From JAHRAW01 sp963693025 (GTDB lineage Bacteria > Pseudomonadota > Gammaproteobacteria > Arenicellales > Poriferihabitantaceae): DNA of 64,000 nucleotides. The stretch spans positions 2,418,001-2,482,000 of the forward strand of contig OY843749.1 in assembly GCA_963693025.1 (NCBI GenBank). The letters are read 5' to 3'. A program made the translations under genes and the position numbers. Positions 59,501-64,000 of the stretch are shown here, piece by piece; the first letter of the stretch is position 1, and each line of letters opens with the position of its first letter. The notes under the pieces were generated by a model. That model made no database searches. It was not told the DNA's origin and saw only the letters and a list, made by a program, of their open reading frames with translations.

Positions 59501-62500
59501 GATTACCGAAGCGCAAACGCACGGCGCCACCTTTACCCCGCCGAGCGTGGCGGTGGTCGAGAACGGCAACGCAACCTACACCGTTGAACTGGACAGCGAG
59601 CCGACCGGCAGCGTGACGGTCACGCCGAGCGTGGGCGGCGATGTTGCCGACCACGGCGTGACCATTACGCCAAGCGCACTGACCTTTGACAGCAGCAACT
59701 GGGACACGCCGCAAGATGTGGCCGTCGCCGCCGCCGAAGACGCGGACTTCAATAACGAGATTGCCACGATTAGCCACGCGTTTAACGGCGCGGATTACAC
59801 CGGCACGAGCGCCGCCGAGGTGGTGGTGAGGGTGACCGACAACGACACGAATACCTCGCCGGTCGCCGCCGACGATACCGGCAGCACCGCTCCGGGCGTG
59901 ACGCGCACCGTGCTCGTGGGTGACACGGGAGCGACTAACGCCAACTTGCTTGCCAACGACACCGACGCGGAAGGTCACAGCCTGAGCATCGCCAGGGTTG
60001 GCAAGGTCGAGTCCCAACTGGGCGCATTCGTGGGGCAACTGATACTTGCCAGTCTGGGAGGTCACATCACCATCAACGCCGATGGCTCCTGGGAATATGA
60101 CCCGCAAAGCGTGGGCGCCAGCCTTGCCCCCGGCGCAAGCGCAACCGACTCGGTAGTCTATGAGGTCTCCGACGGCAACGGCGGCGTTGATGTCGCCGTC
60201 CTGCGCGTGACGGTGACGGCGCCGTTGCCGCCCGCCGTTAGGATTTCCGACGCCACGCTGGTCGTAACCGAGGGCGGGATGAACACCTACACCGTGATGC
60301 TTGACTCGCAGCCGAGCGCCGACGTGACGGTTACGCCGACCGCCAACCCCGCCACCGCCACGGTTTCGGGCGCATTGACGTTCAGCAACGCCAACTGGAA
60401 TGCGGCGCAGACCATCACCGTCACCGGCGTGGCGGACTTTGATGCCACCGTCAACCTTAATGCCGTCATCAGCCACGCGGCGGTCAGCGCGGATACGGAC
60501 TACGACGGCATCACCGGCATCACCGATGTGACGGTGACGATTACCGAAGCGCAAACGCGCGGCGTCACGGTTGCGCCGTCCACGCTGAGCGGCGACGAAG
60601 GCGCCGAAATCGGCGCTTACACCGTGGTGCTGACTTCCGCGCCGGCTGGCGGGGATGTGACGGTAACGCCGAGTGGTTTCGCCGCCACCGACGTGACACT
60701 CAGCCCGAGTGGCGCGCTGACCTTTGCCGCCGGCAACTGGAACGCCGAGCAGACGATTACCGTCACCGCCGGCGATGATGTGGACTTCGCTAACGACACC
60801 GTCACCCTCACCCACGCGGTCACCGGCGCGGATTACGCCGGCACGAACGCCGGCAATGTGGTGGTCACGGTGAACGACACCACCGTCGCCGACACCGCCC
60901 CGGCGTTCGCCTCCGGCGCGTCGGTGCCCGCCCAGAGTTACACCGAGAACGCGCAAATCACCGCCTTGACGCTGCCCGAAGTCGACGCCGCCATGCCCGG
61001 AAACGGCGCGCCACGCTACACGCTGACGCCGGACATCGCCACCGCCATCCCCGGTTTGACCTTCGACGACAGCACGCGAGTCGTGAGCGGCACGCCGGAC
61101 GCGGCAACGGCGGCGGCGGTCACGCTGACCTACACCGTCGCCGACAGCGACGGCAACAACGCCGCCACCGACACCGCCAGCCTGACTTTCACCGTCACCG
61201 TCAACCCCGCGGCGCCGGTGACGCCGGCGGCGCTGGTGTTTGACTCGACTGCGTTGAGCGTCGACGAAGGCGGCACCGCCACCTACGGAATTGAGTTGTC
61301 GGTTGAGCCCGACGGCGGCAATGTGGTCGTGACGCCGACCGCCACCACCGGCTTGACCCTTGAGCCTGCCACCCTGACCTTCACCGATGCCACTTGGAAC
61401 ACAGCGCAGAGCGTCACCATCACCGTCGCGCGGGATGACGACACGGCAAACGAGACCCTCACCGTCAGCCATGCGGTGTCCGGCGCGGGTAACTACGCCG
61501 CGCTGGCTACCGCCGGCGGCGGCGATGTGACGGTGACCGTAACCGACACCAGCATTCCCGCCGTCACGATTTCCGACGACACGCTGTCCGTGAACGAGGG
61601 CGGAAGCGATACCTATACCGTGCGGCTTGCGACGATTCCGACCGCCAACGTCGTGATTACGCCGACCGCCACATCCACCGCCACCGTTTCCGGTCCGCTG
61701 ACCTTCACCGCCGGCAACTGGAACGATGCGCAGACCGTCACCGTCACCGGCGTGGCGGACGATGATGCCGTCGCCAACACCGATGCCGTCATCAGCCACG
61801 CGGCGACCGGCGCGGCGGAGTATGTCGCCGTCTCCGCCATTGACGATGTGACGGTCACGGTGACCGAAACCGACAGCGTCGGCTTCACGGTCACCCCGCA
61901 GACCCTTTCCTTGGCAGAGGGCAACTCCGCTTCCTACACCGTGGTCTTGACCTCCGTGCCGAGTGTCGGCGCAGTGACGGTGACGCCGGACAGCCCCGAC
62001 AGCGATGCGGTCAGCATTTACAGCGACACCGACGAGTTGACCTTTACATCCGCCAACTGGAATGTCGCGCAGGTGGTTTCGGTGATTGCCGAGCCGGATG
62101 ACGATGCGAATGACGAGATGGTCGTGATTGGCAACACGGTCACCGTGAGCGACTCGTCATCGGATTACAACAACGAAACTGCCGCCGGAGTGACGGTGAG
62201 CGTAACCGACCCCACCGCCCCCGACACCGTGCCGACTTTCGGAGCGGCGACGGTGGACGACCAGAACTACACCGCCGGCGTGCAAATCCCCGACCTGACC
62301 CTGCCCGAAGCCACCGGCGGCAACGGCGCGCCACGCTACACACTGACGCCGGACATCGACACCGCTATCCCCGGCTTGACCTTTGACGACAGCACGCGAG
62401 TCGTGAGCGGTATGCCGGATGCGGCGACGACGGCAGTCACGCTGACCTACACCGCCGCCGACAGCGACGGCAACAACGCCGACACCGACACCGCCAGCCT

Positions 62501-64000
62501 GACCTTCGCCATCACCGTCGTCCCCGCGCCGACGCTGGTGTTTGCCTCAACCGCACTGAGCGTCGACGAAGGCGGCACCGGCACCTACGGAATTGAGTTG
62601 TCGGTCGCGCCGACCACCGGCAATGTGGTGGTAACGCCGAGCGCCACCGGTCTGACCCTCGCGCCCGCTACGCTGACCTTCACCGCCACGAGTTGGGACA
62701 CGGCGCAGAGTGTTGTCATCACCGCCGCGCGGGATGACGACACGGCGAACGAGACCATCGCAGTCAGCCACGCGGTGGCGGGCACGGGCAACTACACCGG
62801 GCTGGCTACCGCCGGCGGCGGCGATTTCACGGTAACCGTAACCGACACCAGCATTCCCGCCGTCACCATCGCCCCGCTCGACCTGACCGTCGACGAGGGC
62901 GACGACGGTGCCTACACCGTGCAACTGGCAACCGAGCCGGCTGCCGGCGCGCAGGTGATGGTTACACCGACCGTGGAAGGTACCGGACACGGCGTCACCA
63001 TCGCGCCAAACACCGTGCTGGTCTTTGACAGCACCGACTGGAACACCGCGCAAAGCGTGGTCGTCTCCGCCGCCGATGATGATTTGGACTTCGCCGACTC
63101 CACCGCCACGATTAGCCACGCGGTCGCCGGTTACACCGGCGTCACCGGCGCCGCCGATGTGGTCGTCACGGTGGACGACGACGACGACGACACCGCCCCG
63201 GCTTTCGCCATCGGTGCGTCAGTGCCAGCGCAGAGTTACACCGAGAACGCGCAAATCACCGCCTTGACCCTGCCCGAAGTCGCCACCGCCACACCGGGTA
63301 ACGGCGACATCACCTACGCGCTAACACCGATTCCATCGGGCTTGAACTTCGACGCCACCACGCGCATCTTGAGCGGCACGCCGAATGCGGTGGCGACCAC
63401 AACCACGCTGACCTACACCGCCGCCGACGAAGACGGCAACACCGCCGCCACCGACACCGCCAGCCTGCGCTTCACCGTCACCGTCGACCCCGCGGCGCCG
63501 GCGGTGGTGGCGGCGGTCACGATTGCGCCGCCCACGCTGACGATTGCCGAAGGCGCGATGGACACCTACACCGTCACGCTGACCACCGACCCCGGCGGGG
63601 CGGTGACGGTAACGCCGACCAGCGACAACATCGCCGACGTGCCGACTCCCGCCGCGCTGACCTTTGCGACGGGCGCGTGGAACACGCCGCAGACGGTCAC
63701 CGTGAACGCCAACGCCGATGTGTTGGAGGACTTTGCCGACGAGAGCGCCGAAATCACCCATGTGGTAACCGGCTACTCCGGCGTCGCCACCGCCCCCGCA
63801 GTGGCGGTGACGGTAACCGACTCCGACACCAACACCGTGCCAAGTTTCGCCGCCACGCAAGCCGACCAAGCCTACACAGTCGGCGAAACGGTTGACCTGA
63901 CCCTGCCCGAAGCCAGCGGCGGCAACGGCGCGCCACGCTATACGCTGACGCCGGACATCGCCACCGCCATCACCGGCTTGACGTTTGACGACAACACGCG
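41592..64000 (+). CDS. Giant surface/secreted repeat protein (LRR, Calx-beta-like, He_PIG and VCBS domains), incomplete at the right edge
   Basis: One open frame of more than 7,460 codons without a stop; its phase was checked at about ten points from 42 to 63.5 kb. The start ATG follows AGGAG by seven bases; in-frame ATGs at 41547 and 41556 lack an SD. Layout: a Pro-rich tail (1-70), a hydrophobic signal segment (LCLTALLSLGGLLLP, ending AQAQAQG, 75-96), a Cys-capped leucine-rich block, then by eye about 40 Calx-beta-like units (EG..YTV.L, NWN..QTVTV, I.H...G) alternating with about 17 He_PIG/cadherin-like units (LTYTLTP, GLTFD, SGTP, LTYTATD). Two VCBS-like units and a second leucine-rich block lie inside. 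Acidic loops such as DDDDDDTAP suggest calcium binding. Likely exported and used for adhesion. No export signal or anchor can be judged because the C-terminus is outside. Confidence 0.88.
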   Translation, partial: MTAVKSRPAAPPVARSVHSASPPPQSVRSQPVHLERPPHSTSPPPRPNRLEQPPRPVHLDPPPRPARPAQIFRRLCLTALLSLGGLLLPAQAQAQGAGICARTAQVQTAILEVVRRTTTVADCGAVTAAHLSGITGMTVAGANSLQSGDFAGLSGLTSLGVRDSSLTSLPAGLLGGLSALTTFIVENTSVRTLPSGLFSDTTGLTTVWIRRSQLAALPAGLFAGLDFSGADSALRLDRNPGSPFTLGLRVERQTGGSFRVRVVEGAPGPMRVDWARPGISGTLNIPAGSVRSFQFSTAGPLPTLSNPRFTSGEGNFVGIMPGILTVSGTALSETTLTLAEEGSATYTVALSGLPQTPVTITPASDNADVTISPAALIFSVANWNVAQTVTLSAIEDDDLIDDTANITHALSGADYPGGASGDSLVATVTDTTPDTPPTFGALSQPDQAYTGRIQIPDLTLPLATAGNGDITYTLTPTIATAVPGLAFDAGTRVVSGTPSAVLTATTVTLTYTAHDADDNTAAADAATLTFAITVNPGVGVVFSPAALEIFEEGAGGAYTVALNTDPGAGFTVRIQPEGDARMTFVPAGALEFTTANWNTPQVVNVSAGADTNPDNETVPVTHTVTATGAANPYTAINGVSAGALPVTVFDDDHYVGFFSFDTFSTVDALEVNEGSAVTLNLETRRSVGNSRLESARIVPDDGGLTVTTSAPYAFNLRFFPAFTVTFTANEDGDAVDNTYRYVVRYTPQIGGDRATREFSFPITVTDTIAPTPATLPAVTIAPTTLTIDEGAMDTYTVTLATNPGGAVTVTPASSNTTDVPTPSALTFAAAEWNTAQTVTVTANEDADAADESANITHTVAGYTGVTAADNDPLRVTVDDDETAGVTLSENSLELGEDDSDNDLVSDTYEVTLDTPPSAGNVVVTPVSSDTGIAAVSPAALTFDDGNWNIAQVVTISAVADPDDDDGVATINHTVTVTVGGAAEYDGIAAEDVEVDVYDTLVGGIVFAPASLTVTEGGSGIYTVALSIIPSGEVTIPLQVTTASLATFEPAAGLTFSPGTWNIPQTVTVGTTTDPDARRNPNALVRHQASGGGYDASPAGSYAVVITETGSIGVSISTPTLTVDEGDFASYTVALTSPPSIGEVTVTPGSADTGAVLVTTAALVFDAADWNMPQTVSVQGVADADSADESVVITHEVTVTDASSEYDGATAAAVTVTVTDAPPAPAGGPAFAAGVTVDDQIFGVGRRALLVLPPVDPATPGVGTITYALAPDVTVAVPGTRFVENTRTLTGTPSTEAAAVTLTYTATDDDGNVARLVFAVTVITPEVLISDTTVTIIEGVATGAYTVRLSTNPNRTTVVTPVSGDPALLPAPDELSFTALTWQVPQTVTLTSVPDTLLDDGVVTITHTLRGYGGVTSVDSVVVTITNTDADTTPVFSATETVDDQIYAVDVPIETLTLPEATGVIANGDLTYTLTPDVATLIPGLTFRTSIRLTFDRSRPARELSGTPTAATASPVTLTYTATDAEGDSVSSEFTVAVTAAGVVISPLEVDVYEQGANEFYTVVLDTFPGNAQSVRITIAADPGISLTPPQFAARLDFSAADWNTPQTVRVNAPPNEDGNEVDEEGISITHTVSGAGSSSPYFRLNGQNVGTVVVNIRDDDHAVEVYRGGTQNRLTEFAVDEGGSGVIDIYPPQFNPPLTFTGAEIFPNDGGVTFTLDQTLPHLLSSFGQFDFLRVTFTAHNDLDTVSTVYRYVQHYTYQGTARSYSFRVTATDTGSNAPPATPPAVTIAPLTLEIEEGAMDTYTVTLATDPGGEVVVTPASDNTADVPTPSALTFAAGAWNTPQMVTVTTNADVLEDFTDETAIISHTVTGYAAAPTPSNVVVTVDDNDTDSSPNFAGASVPDQNYTATFTVVNLSLPAATGGNDSITYTLTPDIATAIPGLVFDENARTVTGTPSAATAAQGVRLTYTAADTDNNTADSDTDSLTFAITVEAAPVAVVLQITPPALTIDEGGMGVYTVQLSAPPVRDAEVQAVTIGAHDLTLTQAGAPLGVLIFGPSNWNNEQTVTVAAATDADRADDIVIITHTVSLTDIFEVRLTVTVNDTTPDTAPAFAAQQTDQTYTTGDTVDLTLPEAIGGDGDLTYALEPSGDIPAGLTFDAGERTLSGTANAVTATTVTLTYTATDTDGDTASLTFAVTVQAVPDTAPAFAGGAVADDQTFIAGTQITPVVLPAVDPANAGNGAPVYTLTPDITVAIPGLTFTAGTRTLSGTPTTATTAAVTLTYTLADSDTTTGAADEASLTFAITVNNGPPVAVDDAAAVDTDSTIDIADGAAGDLLLNDSDPDGDTLTIIGVDSSPGLLRNRFVGVGILASGGGTITIHADGSWSYDPGTAFNSLTLGQTGTATAVYRVSDGNGNTDDGELRITVTRVADPDISPAFASGEVVDDQTYTTGEAVDLTLPEATGGNGDLTYALEPSGDIPAGLTFDAGERTLSGTANAVTATAVTLTYTATDTDGDSDSLTFAVTVNPAAPVTPPALVFDVDELTVDEGASGAYTVELSVAPTTGNVTVTPDATTGLTFAPAALTFSATSWDTAQDIVITAAPDDDTLNETVAVSHTVNGAGNYAALSAAGGGDVTVTVTDTSIPAVTISPTTLSVNEGESDIYTVRLATIPLADVVITPNSAAPAVATVSPTGGLTFTAGNWSDEQTVTVTGVADADAVANAAAIIVHSATSTDTDYDALAGIDAVRVTVTETDSVGFTVTPPTLALNEGDSGFYTVVLTSAPSIGEVKVTPDNPDTGAVGIFDTTTELIFAPANWNVAQTVSLRAETDADATNESVLIGNTVTASDPSSDYADATADGVTVTVTDNTPGTPPAVTISTDTLTIAEGGRDTYTVRLATSPSANVVITPSSGNASATVSGPLTFTAGDWNDAQTVTVTAAADADAAPNAAAVISHAAGGAAEYAAIAAIDAVTVTIPEAQSAAVTIGTTTLSLGEDDSDGDDTFDTYTVALTAPPSAGVVVVTPTSDDTGIATVEPSAGLTFDSSNWNVTQLATVTAAIDPDRDDDVTNISHTVTGAAEYAGITVAGVRVEVGDTSVPGVALTSDTLTLAEGVSGVYGVLLTTIPDGGDVVITLRLLSGAATFAPATLTFTPATWNVAQSITVTPTADDDAVANTAIGIRHQGSGADYRQARATLRVVVPESQSAGVTVNPLTIALTEGNSASYTVVLTSAPSVGEVTVTPSSADSAAVSVFSGTAELTFTSANWNVAQAVSVIAEPDTDSTNESVVISNAVTVSNSSSDYDGETAAAVTVTVTDPTPAAPDAPAFAAGDTVDDQVYAVNNTLIALSLPTVAAATPGEGTVTYTLAPEVSTALPGLAFDASVPELRGTPSSVTAAQGVRLTYTATDENGNTDRRVFTVTFRSPEVLISETTLTITEGASAAYTIVLAAPSTSAVLVRPVSGDPAAVVTPAVLTFARAAWDVAQTVRVDTVSDTLIADGVVTITHANLTGYRGAPTPDAVVVTITNTDADTTPTFSATETVDDQIYTAGTLIETLTLPEATGVATNGTLVYTLTPDVTTAIPGLDFRTSFRPAPGVRLPTRELFGTPLAATASPVTLTLTATDADGGSASREFTVTVTDARVIISPLELDVYEEGNVEFYTVVLDTYPGNGERMRIDIAAGVGIDVAPPVERNRIDFSENNWNIPQTVRVNVPREDGNEVDEEGISITHTVTGATRSNPYFRFNDQNVGTVIVNVRDDDQAVEFYRSGETTELTEFAVNEGGSGVIQMFPPFLGTPPLTFNSAEIFPNDGGVTFTLDRGLPSTLNTFGANDFLGVTFTARNDLDTLDNVYRYVQHYTYQGTARSYSFRVTATDTGSNAPPATPPAVTIDPLTLTIAEGAMDTYTVTLATDPGGEVVVTPASDNTADVPTPPALTFAAGEWDTPQMVTVTTNADVLEDFADESAQITHTVTGYTGVTTAPAVAVTVTDPHTNTVPSFAATQADPTYTVGDTVDLTLPAATGDGDITYTLTPTADIPAGLTFDATERTLSGTANAAATATLTYTAADSDAETGAADEASQTFTITVNPAVVPGAVTIAPTHFSLDEDARNGGATDDIYTVVLTAQPSGGSVVVTPVSADTAIATVSPAAGLTFDSSNWNVAQMATVFAVVDPDVDDEIATIRHTVTATAAALEYQSVTAGDVTVTITDTSEPGIALSPAPLTVTEGTTGAYGVQLDTIPSGGDVTIALSLAGGDATFQPASLTFSDATWNVAQSVMVTPATDADAAANTDVTINHAASGADYATAAAALRVVVPEAQTAGVAISIDTLVLIEHSSQTYSVALTSAPVGGDVRVTPSSDNAAVTASPAAGLVFTAANWNQAQNLTVLAVRDVNAIHETATITHAVAGADYASVTAANVVVRVSDTNTQGVTISETALTVREGEVGTYTVRLSVQASGLVTITPSIDTTIATVEPAMLIFSSSFGANWNIPQTFTVTGVQDADAADENTDITHSASGADYDGVTVDDVAVTITDDETVSVAVSNSAVTVMEGGAGAYTVTLTSEPVNGDVTVTPSIPTGTDLTLSPATGGLTFNAGNWNVAQMVALATAEDDDAVDDAIVITHAATGADYDAAPAVTVAVTITDDETISVAVSDSAVTVMEGGAGAYTVTLTSAPVNGDVTVTPSIPSGTDLTLSPATGGLTFNAGNWNVAQMVALSAAEDDDAVDDAIVITHTATGADYDAAPAVTVAVTIDDNDNVGVTVTPDTLPVNEGEFATYTVELTSAPSIGEVTVTPSSADTGAVSVTAALVFDAANWDTPQVVSVGGVADDDATNESVEITNTVTVSDGSSEYATATADEVTVTVTDTSIPAVTIAPTDLTVAEGGNRAYTVQLATEPAAGAQVMITPSVGGDVADHGVTIAPSAALLFDAATWNTAQSVVVAAAEDNLDFADATATISHAVAGYTGVTNAADVVVTVDDDDDDTAPAFASGASVPAQSYTENAQIPNLTLPEVATATPGNGDITYMLTPIPSGLNFDATNRVLSGTPDTVTTTAITLTYTAADEDGNTAASDTASLLFTVTVEAAPVLVGALVFDIDPLALSVAEGGNGGYTIALSVAPSGDVTVTPSVLGAAADHGVTLTSAAELVFDGSNWDTPQGVSVAAAADAVEDFTDELASIRHAVTGGGLYASVADTFVTVTVDDDDTDTAPRFGTSRFDQIRDFTGVVGVSTTFPLQLTFALAGTGNGALTYTLTPDLATAAPGLTIIPPATPGGPPRIAGTPLLAVDVVMTYTVHDADSNRDASDSDSQTFRIRTTYATPPAITAAPANLRVGEGFSAVYTLSLNNPVPDDVVITPSAPAGSNLAASAVTFTRADWNTARTVTVTAAVDNNAINDTVTVTHTVTGVPYDTVSAPQVVVTITDAQLLGDAPTFGGASVAAQTYDRGFALVPPVTLPEATGGFGALSYALTPSGDIPNGLNFDTITRVLSGTPDTLAAAVTLTLTVTDQDADTSPADSDSLRFAVAVAETTASACLRTPQVRDAILAAAQTANPSVTLADCRFVTATHLAGITRLDVAGVGSLQSGDFAGLSGMTTLSVIDSSLTSLPAGLLDGLSALTTFILARTNVAVLPSGLFSDTPNLTDLRLSQNRLAALPAGLFEGLDFSRSGSQVRLNLNPGSAFTLGLRVERQTSGLFRVRVVEGAPGPVTVTWTQGSNTGSVTILGGGVLSDEFGAVGALPVLSNPAYASGTVSVNYIGIVPGILPPLVPAALVFDSTALSVDEGNTVAYTIELSVAPDSGNVVVTPSAATGLTLAPATLTFTATSWNTAQSVVITAARDADTDNETVTVSHAVAGAGNYAALTAGGDVTVTVTDTTIPAVTISTATLSVNEGESDAYTVVLATSPTDNVVITPTSTATATVSGPLTFTAGNWNVAQSVIVTGVADADAAANADAVISHAATSTDTDYDTLTGIADVTVTITEAQTHGATFTPPSVAVVENGNATYTVELDSEPTGSVTVTPSVGGDVADHGVTITPSALTFDSSNWDTPQDVAVAAAEDADFNNEIATISHAFNGADYTGTSAAEVVVRVTDNDTNTSPVAADDTGSTAPGVTRTVLVGDTGATNANLLANDTDAEGHSLSIARVGKVESQLGAFVGQLILASLGGHITINADGSWEYDPQSVGASLAPGASATDSVVYEVSDGNGGVDVAVLRVTVTAPLPPAVRISDATLVVTEGGMNTYTVMLDSQPSADVTVTPTANPATATVSGALTFSNANWNAAQTITVTGVADFDATVNLNAVISHAAVSADTDYDGITGITDVTVTITEAQTRGVTVAPSTLSGDEGAEIGAYTVVLTSAPAGGDVTVTPSGFAATDVTLSPSGALTFAAGNWNAEQTITVTAGDDVDFANDTVTLTHAVTGADYAGTNAGNVVVTVNDTTVADTAPAFASGASVPAQSYTENAQITALTLPEVDAAMPGNGAPRYTLTPDIATAIPGLTFDDSTRVVSGTPDAATAAAVTLTYTVADSDGNNAATDTASLTFTVTVNPAAPVTPAALVFDSTALSVDEGGTATYGIELSVEPDGGNVVVTPTATTGLTLEPATLTFTDATWNTAQSVTITVARDDDTANETLTVSHAVSGAGNYAALATAGGGDVTVTVTDTSIPAVTISDDTLSVNEGGSDTYTVRLATIPTANVVITPTATSTATVSGPLTFTAGNWNDAQTVTVTGVADDDAVANTDAVISHAATGAAEYVAVSAIDDVTVTVTETDSVGFTVTPQTLSLAEGNSASYTVVLTSVPSVGAVTVTPDSPDSDAVSIYSDTDELTFTSANWNVAQVVSVIAEPDDDANDEMVVIGNTVTVSDSSSDYNNETAAGVTVSVTDPTAPDTVPTFGAATVDDQNYTAGVQIPDLTLPEATGGNGAPRYTLTPDIDTAIPGLTFDDSTRVVSGMPDAATTAVTLTYTAADSDGNNADTDTASLTFAITVVPAPTLVFASTALSVDEGGTGTYGIELSVAPTTGNVVVTPSATGLTLAPATLTFTATSWDTAQSVVITAARDDDTANETIAVSHAVAGTGNYTGLATAGGGDFTVTVTDTSIPAVTIAPLDLTVDEGDDGAYTVQLATEPAAGAQVMVTPTVEGTGHGVTIAPNTVLVFDSTDWNTAQSVVVSAADDDLDFADSTATISHAVAGYTGVTGAADVVVTVDDDDDDTAPAFAIGASVPAQSYTENAQITALTLPEVATATPGNGDITYALTPIPSGLNFDATTRILSGTPNAVATTTTLTYTAADEDGNTAATDTASLRFTVTVDPAAPAVVAAVTIAPPTLTIAEGAMDTYTVTLTTDPGGAVTVTPTSDNIADVPTPAALTFATGAWNTPQTVTVNANADVLEDFADESAEITHVVTGYSGVATAPAVAVTVTDSDTNTVPSFAATQADQAYTVGETVDLTLPEASGGNGAPRYTLTPDIATAITGLTFDDNT
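41889..42560 (+). other. Leucine-rich repeat block 1 of the giant protein
   Basis: Residues about 100-320. A capping Cys pair (C100, C123) around RTAQVQTAILEVV, then repeats of about 24 residues: LQSGDFAGLSGLTSLGV, LTSLPAGLLGGLSALTTF, LPSGLFSDTTGLTTVWI, LAALPAGLFAGLDFSG. A beta-rich tail (LGLRVERQTGGSFRVRVVEG) follows. Matched by block 2 at 58158. Confidence 0.8.
44930..47250 (+). repeat. Super-repeat copy A inside the giant gene
   Basis: A run of Calx-beta, He_PIG and a special beta domain in fixed order, matching 51220-53545 at a constant offset of about 6.29 kb. Shared markers: EVLISDTTVTI, SPLEVDVYE, NEVDEEGISITHTV, FPNDGGVTFTLD, RYVQHYTYQGTARSYSF. Confidence 0.8.
48516..48875 (+). other. 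VCBS-like domain 1 of the giant protein
   Basis: Reads PPVAVDDAAAVDTDSTIDIA, LLLNDSDPDGDTLTI, GTITIHADGSWSYDPG, AVYRVSDGNGN: the VCBS/cadherin-like pattern of RTX adhesins. Confidence 0.75.
51220..53545 (+). repeat. Super-repeat copy B inside the giant gene
   Basis: Second copy of the domain series at 44930-47250, diverged but in the same order, with small length changes. Confidence 0.8.
55191..55850 (+). repeat. Tandem 330-bp repeat in the giant gene
   Basis: Two adjacent units of 110 codons (one Calx-beta domain each), nearly identical: both contain SAVTVMEGGAGAYTVTLTS, GDVTVTPSIP and LTFNAGNWNVAQMVAL. The most recent duplication visible in the gene. Confidence 0.88.
58158..58860 (+). other. 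Leucine-rich repeat block 2 of the giant protein
   Basis: About 5,520 residues into the protein: ASACLRTPQVRDAILAAAQT, a second Cys in LADCRFV, then LQSGDFAGLSGMTTLSV, LTSLPAGLLDGLSALTTF, LPSGLFSDTPNLTDLRL and the same beta-rich tail as block 1. It shares long near-identical stretches with 41889-42560. Confidence 0.82.
59862..60222 (+). other. VCBS-like domain 2 of the giant protein
   Basis: Reads SPVAADDTGSTAPG, NLLANDTDAEGHSLSI, GHITINADGSWEYDPQ, VVYEVSDGNGG, as in domain 1. Confidence 0.75.

Noticed and set aside
41468..63936. Many long minus-strand frames (up to about 1,065 codons) opposite the giant gene
   Set aside because: They are Gly/Arg/His-rich with no domains and arise from the third-position GC bias of the plus-strand gene, whose frame is open throughout and shows repeated domain motifs.

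Overview
The window looks like chromosomal DNA of a GC-rich gammaproteobacterium. The evidence is the gene order ilvB-ilvN-ilvC-psd-pssA-leuA, the divergent ffh/ypjD pair, the dinG(yoaA)-tsaB pair, pcnB, and a pyrophosphate-dependent phosphofructokinase of the kind known from methanotrophs and sulfur oxidisers. I cannot name the species. The genome is unusually rich in mobile and repetitive DNA: about a dozen copies of one modular palindromic repeat lie between genes, one of them split by an IS1182-family element.

Layout. 1-1.4 kb: 5' part of pcnB (minus), an orphan HicB-like gene lying between two copies of a tRNA promoter region, then tRNA-Glu(CTC). 1.4-11.7 kb: a minus-strand housekeeping block (type-4 uracil-DNA glycosylase, leuA, pssA, psd, ilvC, ilvN, ilvB). 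It is interrupted by foreign-looking genes: a membrane protein plus DUF3800 pair, and a methyltransferase-like membrane protein. 11.8-13.6 kb: the IS1182-family element. 13.7-27 kb: a minus-strand defence locus. Its transcription order is mod - AAA ATPase - 186-aa partner - res/mod chimera - DNA methyltransferase - dual GHKL ATPase/histidine-kinase-like protein - receiver protein - res. 27-33 kb: ffh, ypjD, tsaB, dinG. 33.6-36.7 kb: a small conserved-looking ORF, PPi-phosphofructokinase, another small ORF and a class III nucleotide cyclase. 36.7-39.6 kb: a zeta-type toxin-antitoxin pair, an antitoxin whose partner toxin is a 5'-truncated remnant, and repeats. 39.9-41.6 kb: two tandem membrane-anchored coiled-coil genes and two proline-rich decoy ORFs, one carrying an 18-C tract. 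41.6 kb to the end: one open plus-strand reading frame of more than 7,460 codons that leaves the window, encoding a giant repeat protein of the surface or secreted adhesin type.

The most interesting region is the defence locus. It reads as two related type III restriction-modification operons, each with a different gene cassette between mod and res. They appear to have been joined so that an in-frame res(N-term)::mod(C-term) chimera marks the junction. One cassette is AAA ATPase + small protein. The other is DNA methyltransferase + histidine-kinase-like ATPase + receiver, which resembles a two-component relay placed inside a restriction operon. Near-identical direct repeats at both junctions predict that either cassette could be lost or exchanged by homologous recombination. 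The second notable region is the giant gene: an 18-C tract about 200 bp upstream would, at 17 C, fuse the upstream proline-rich ORF in frame with it.
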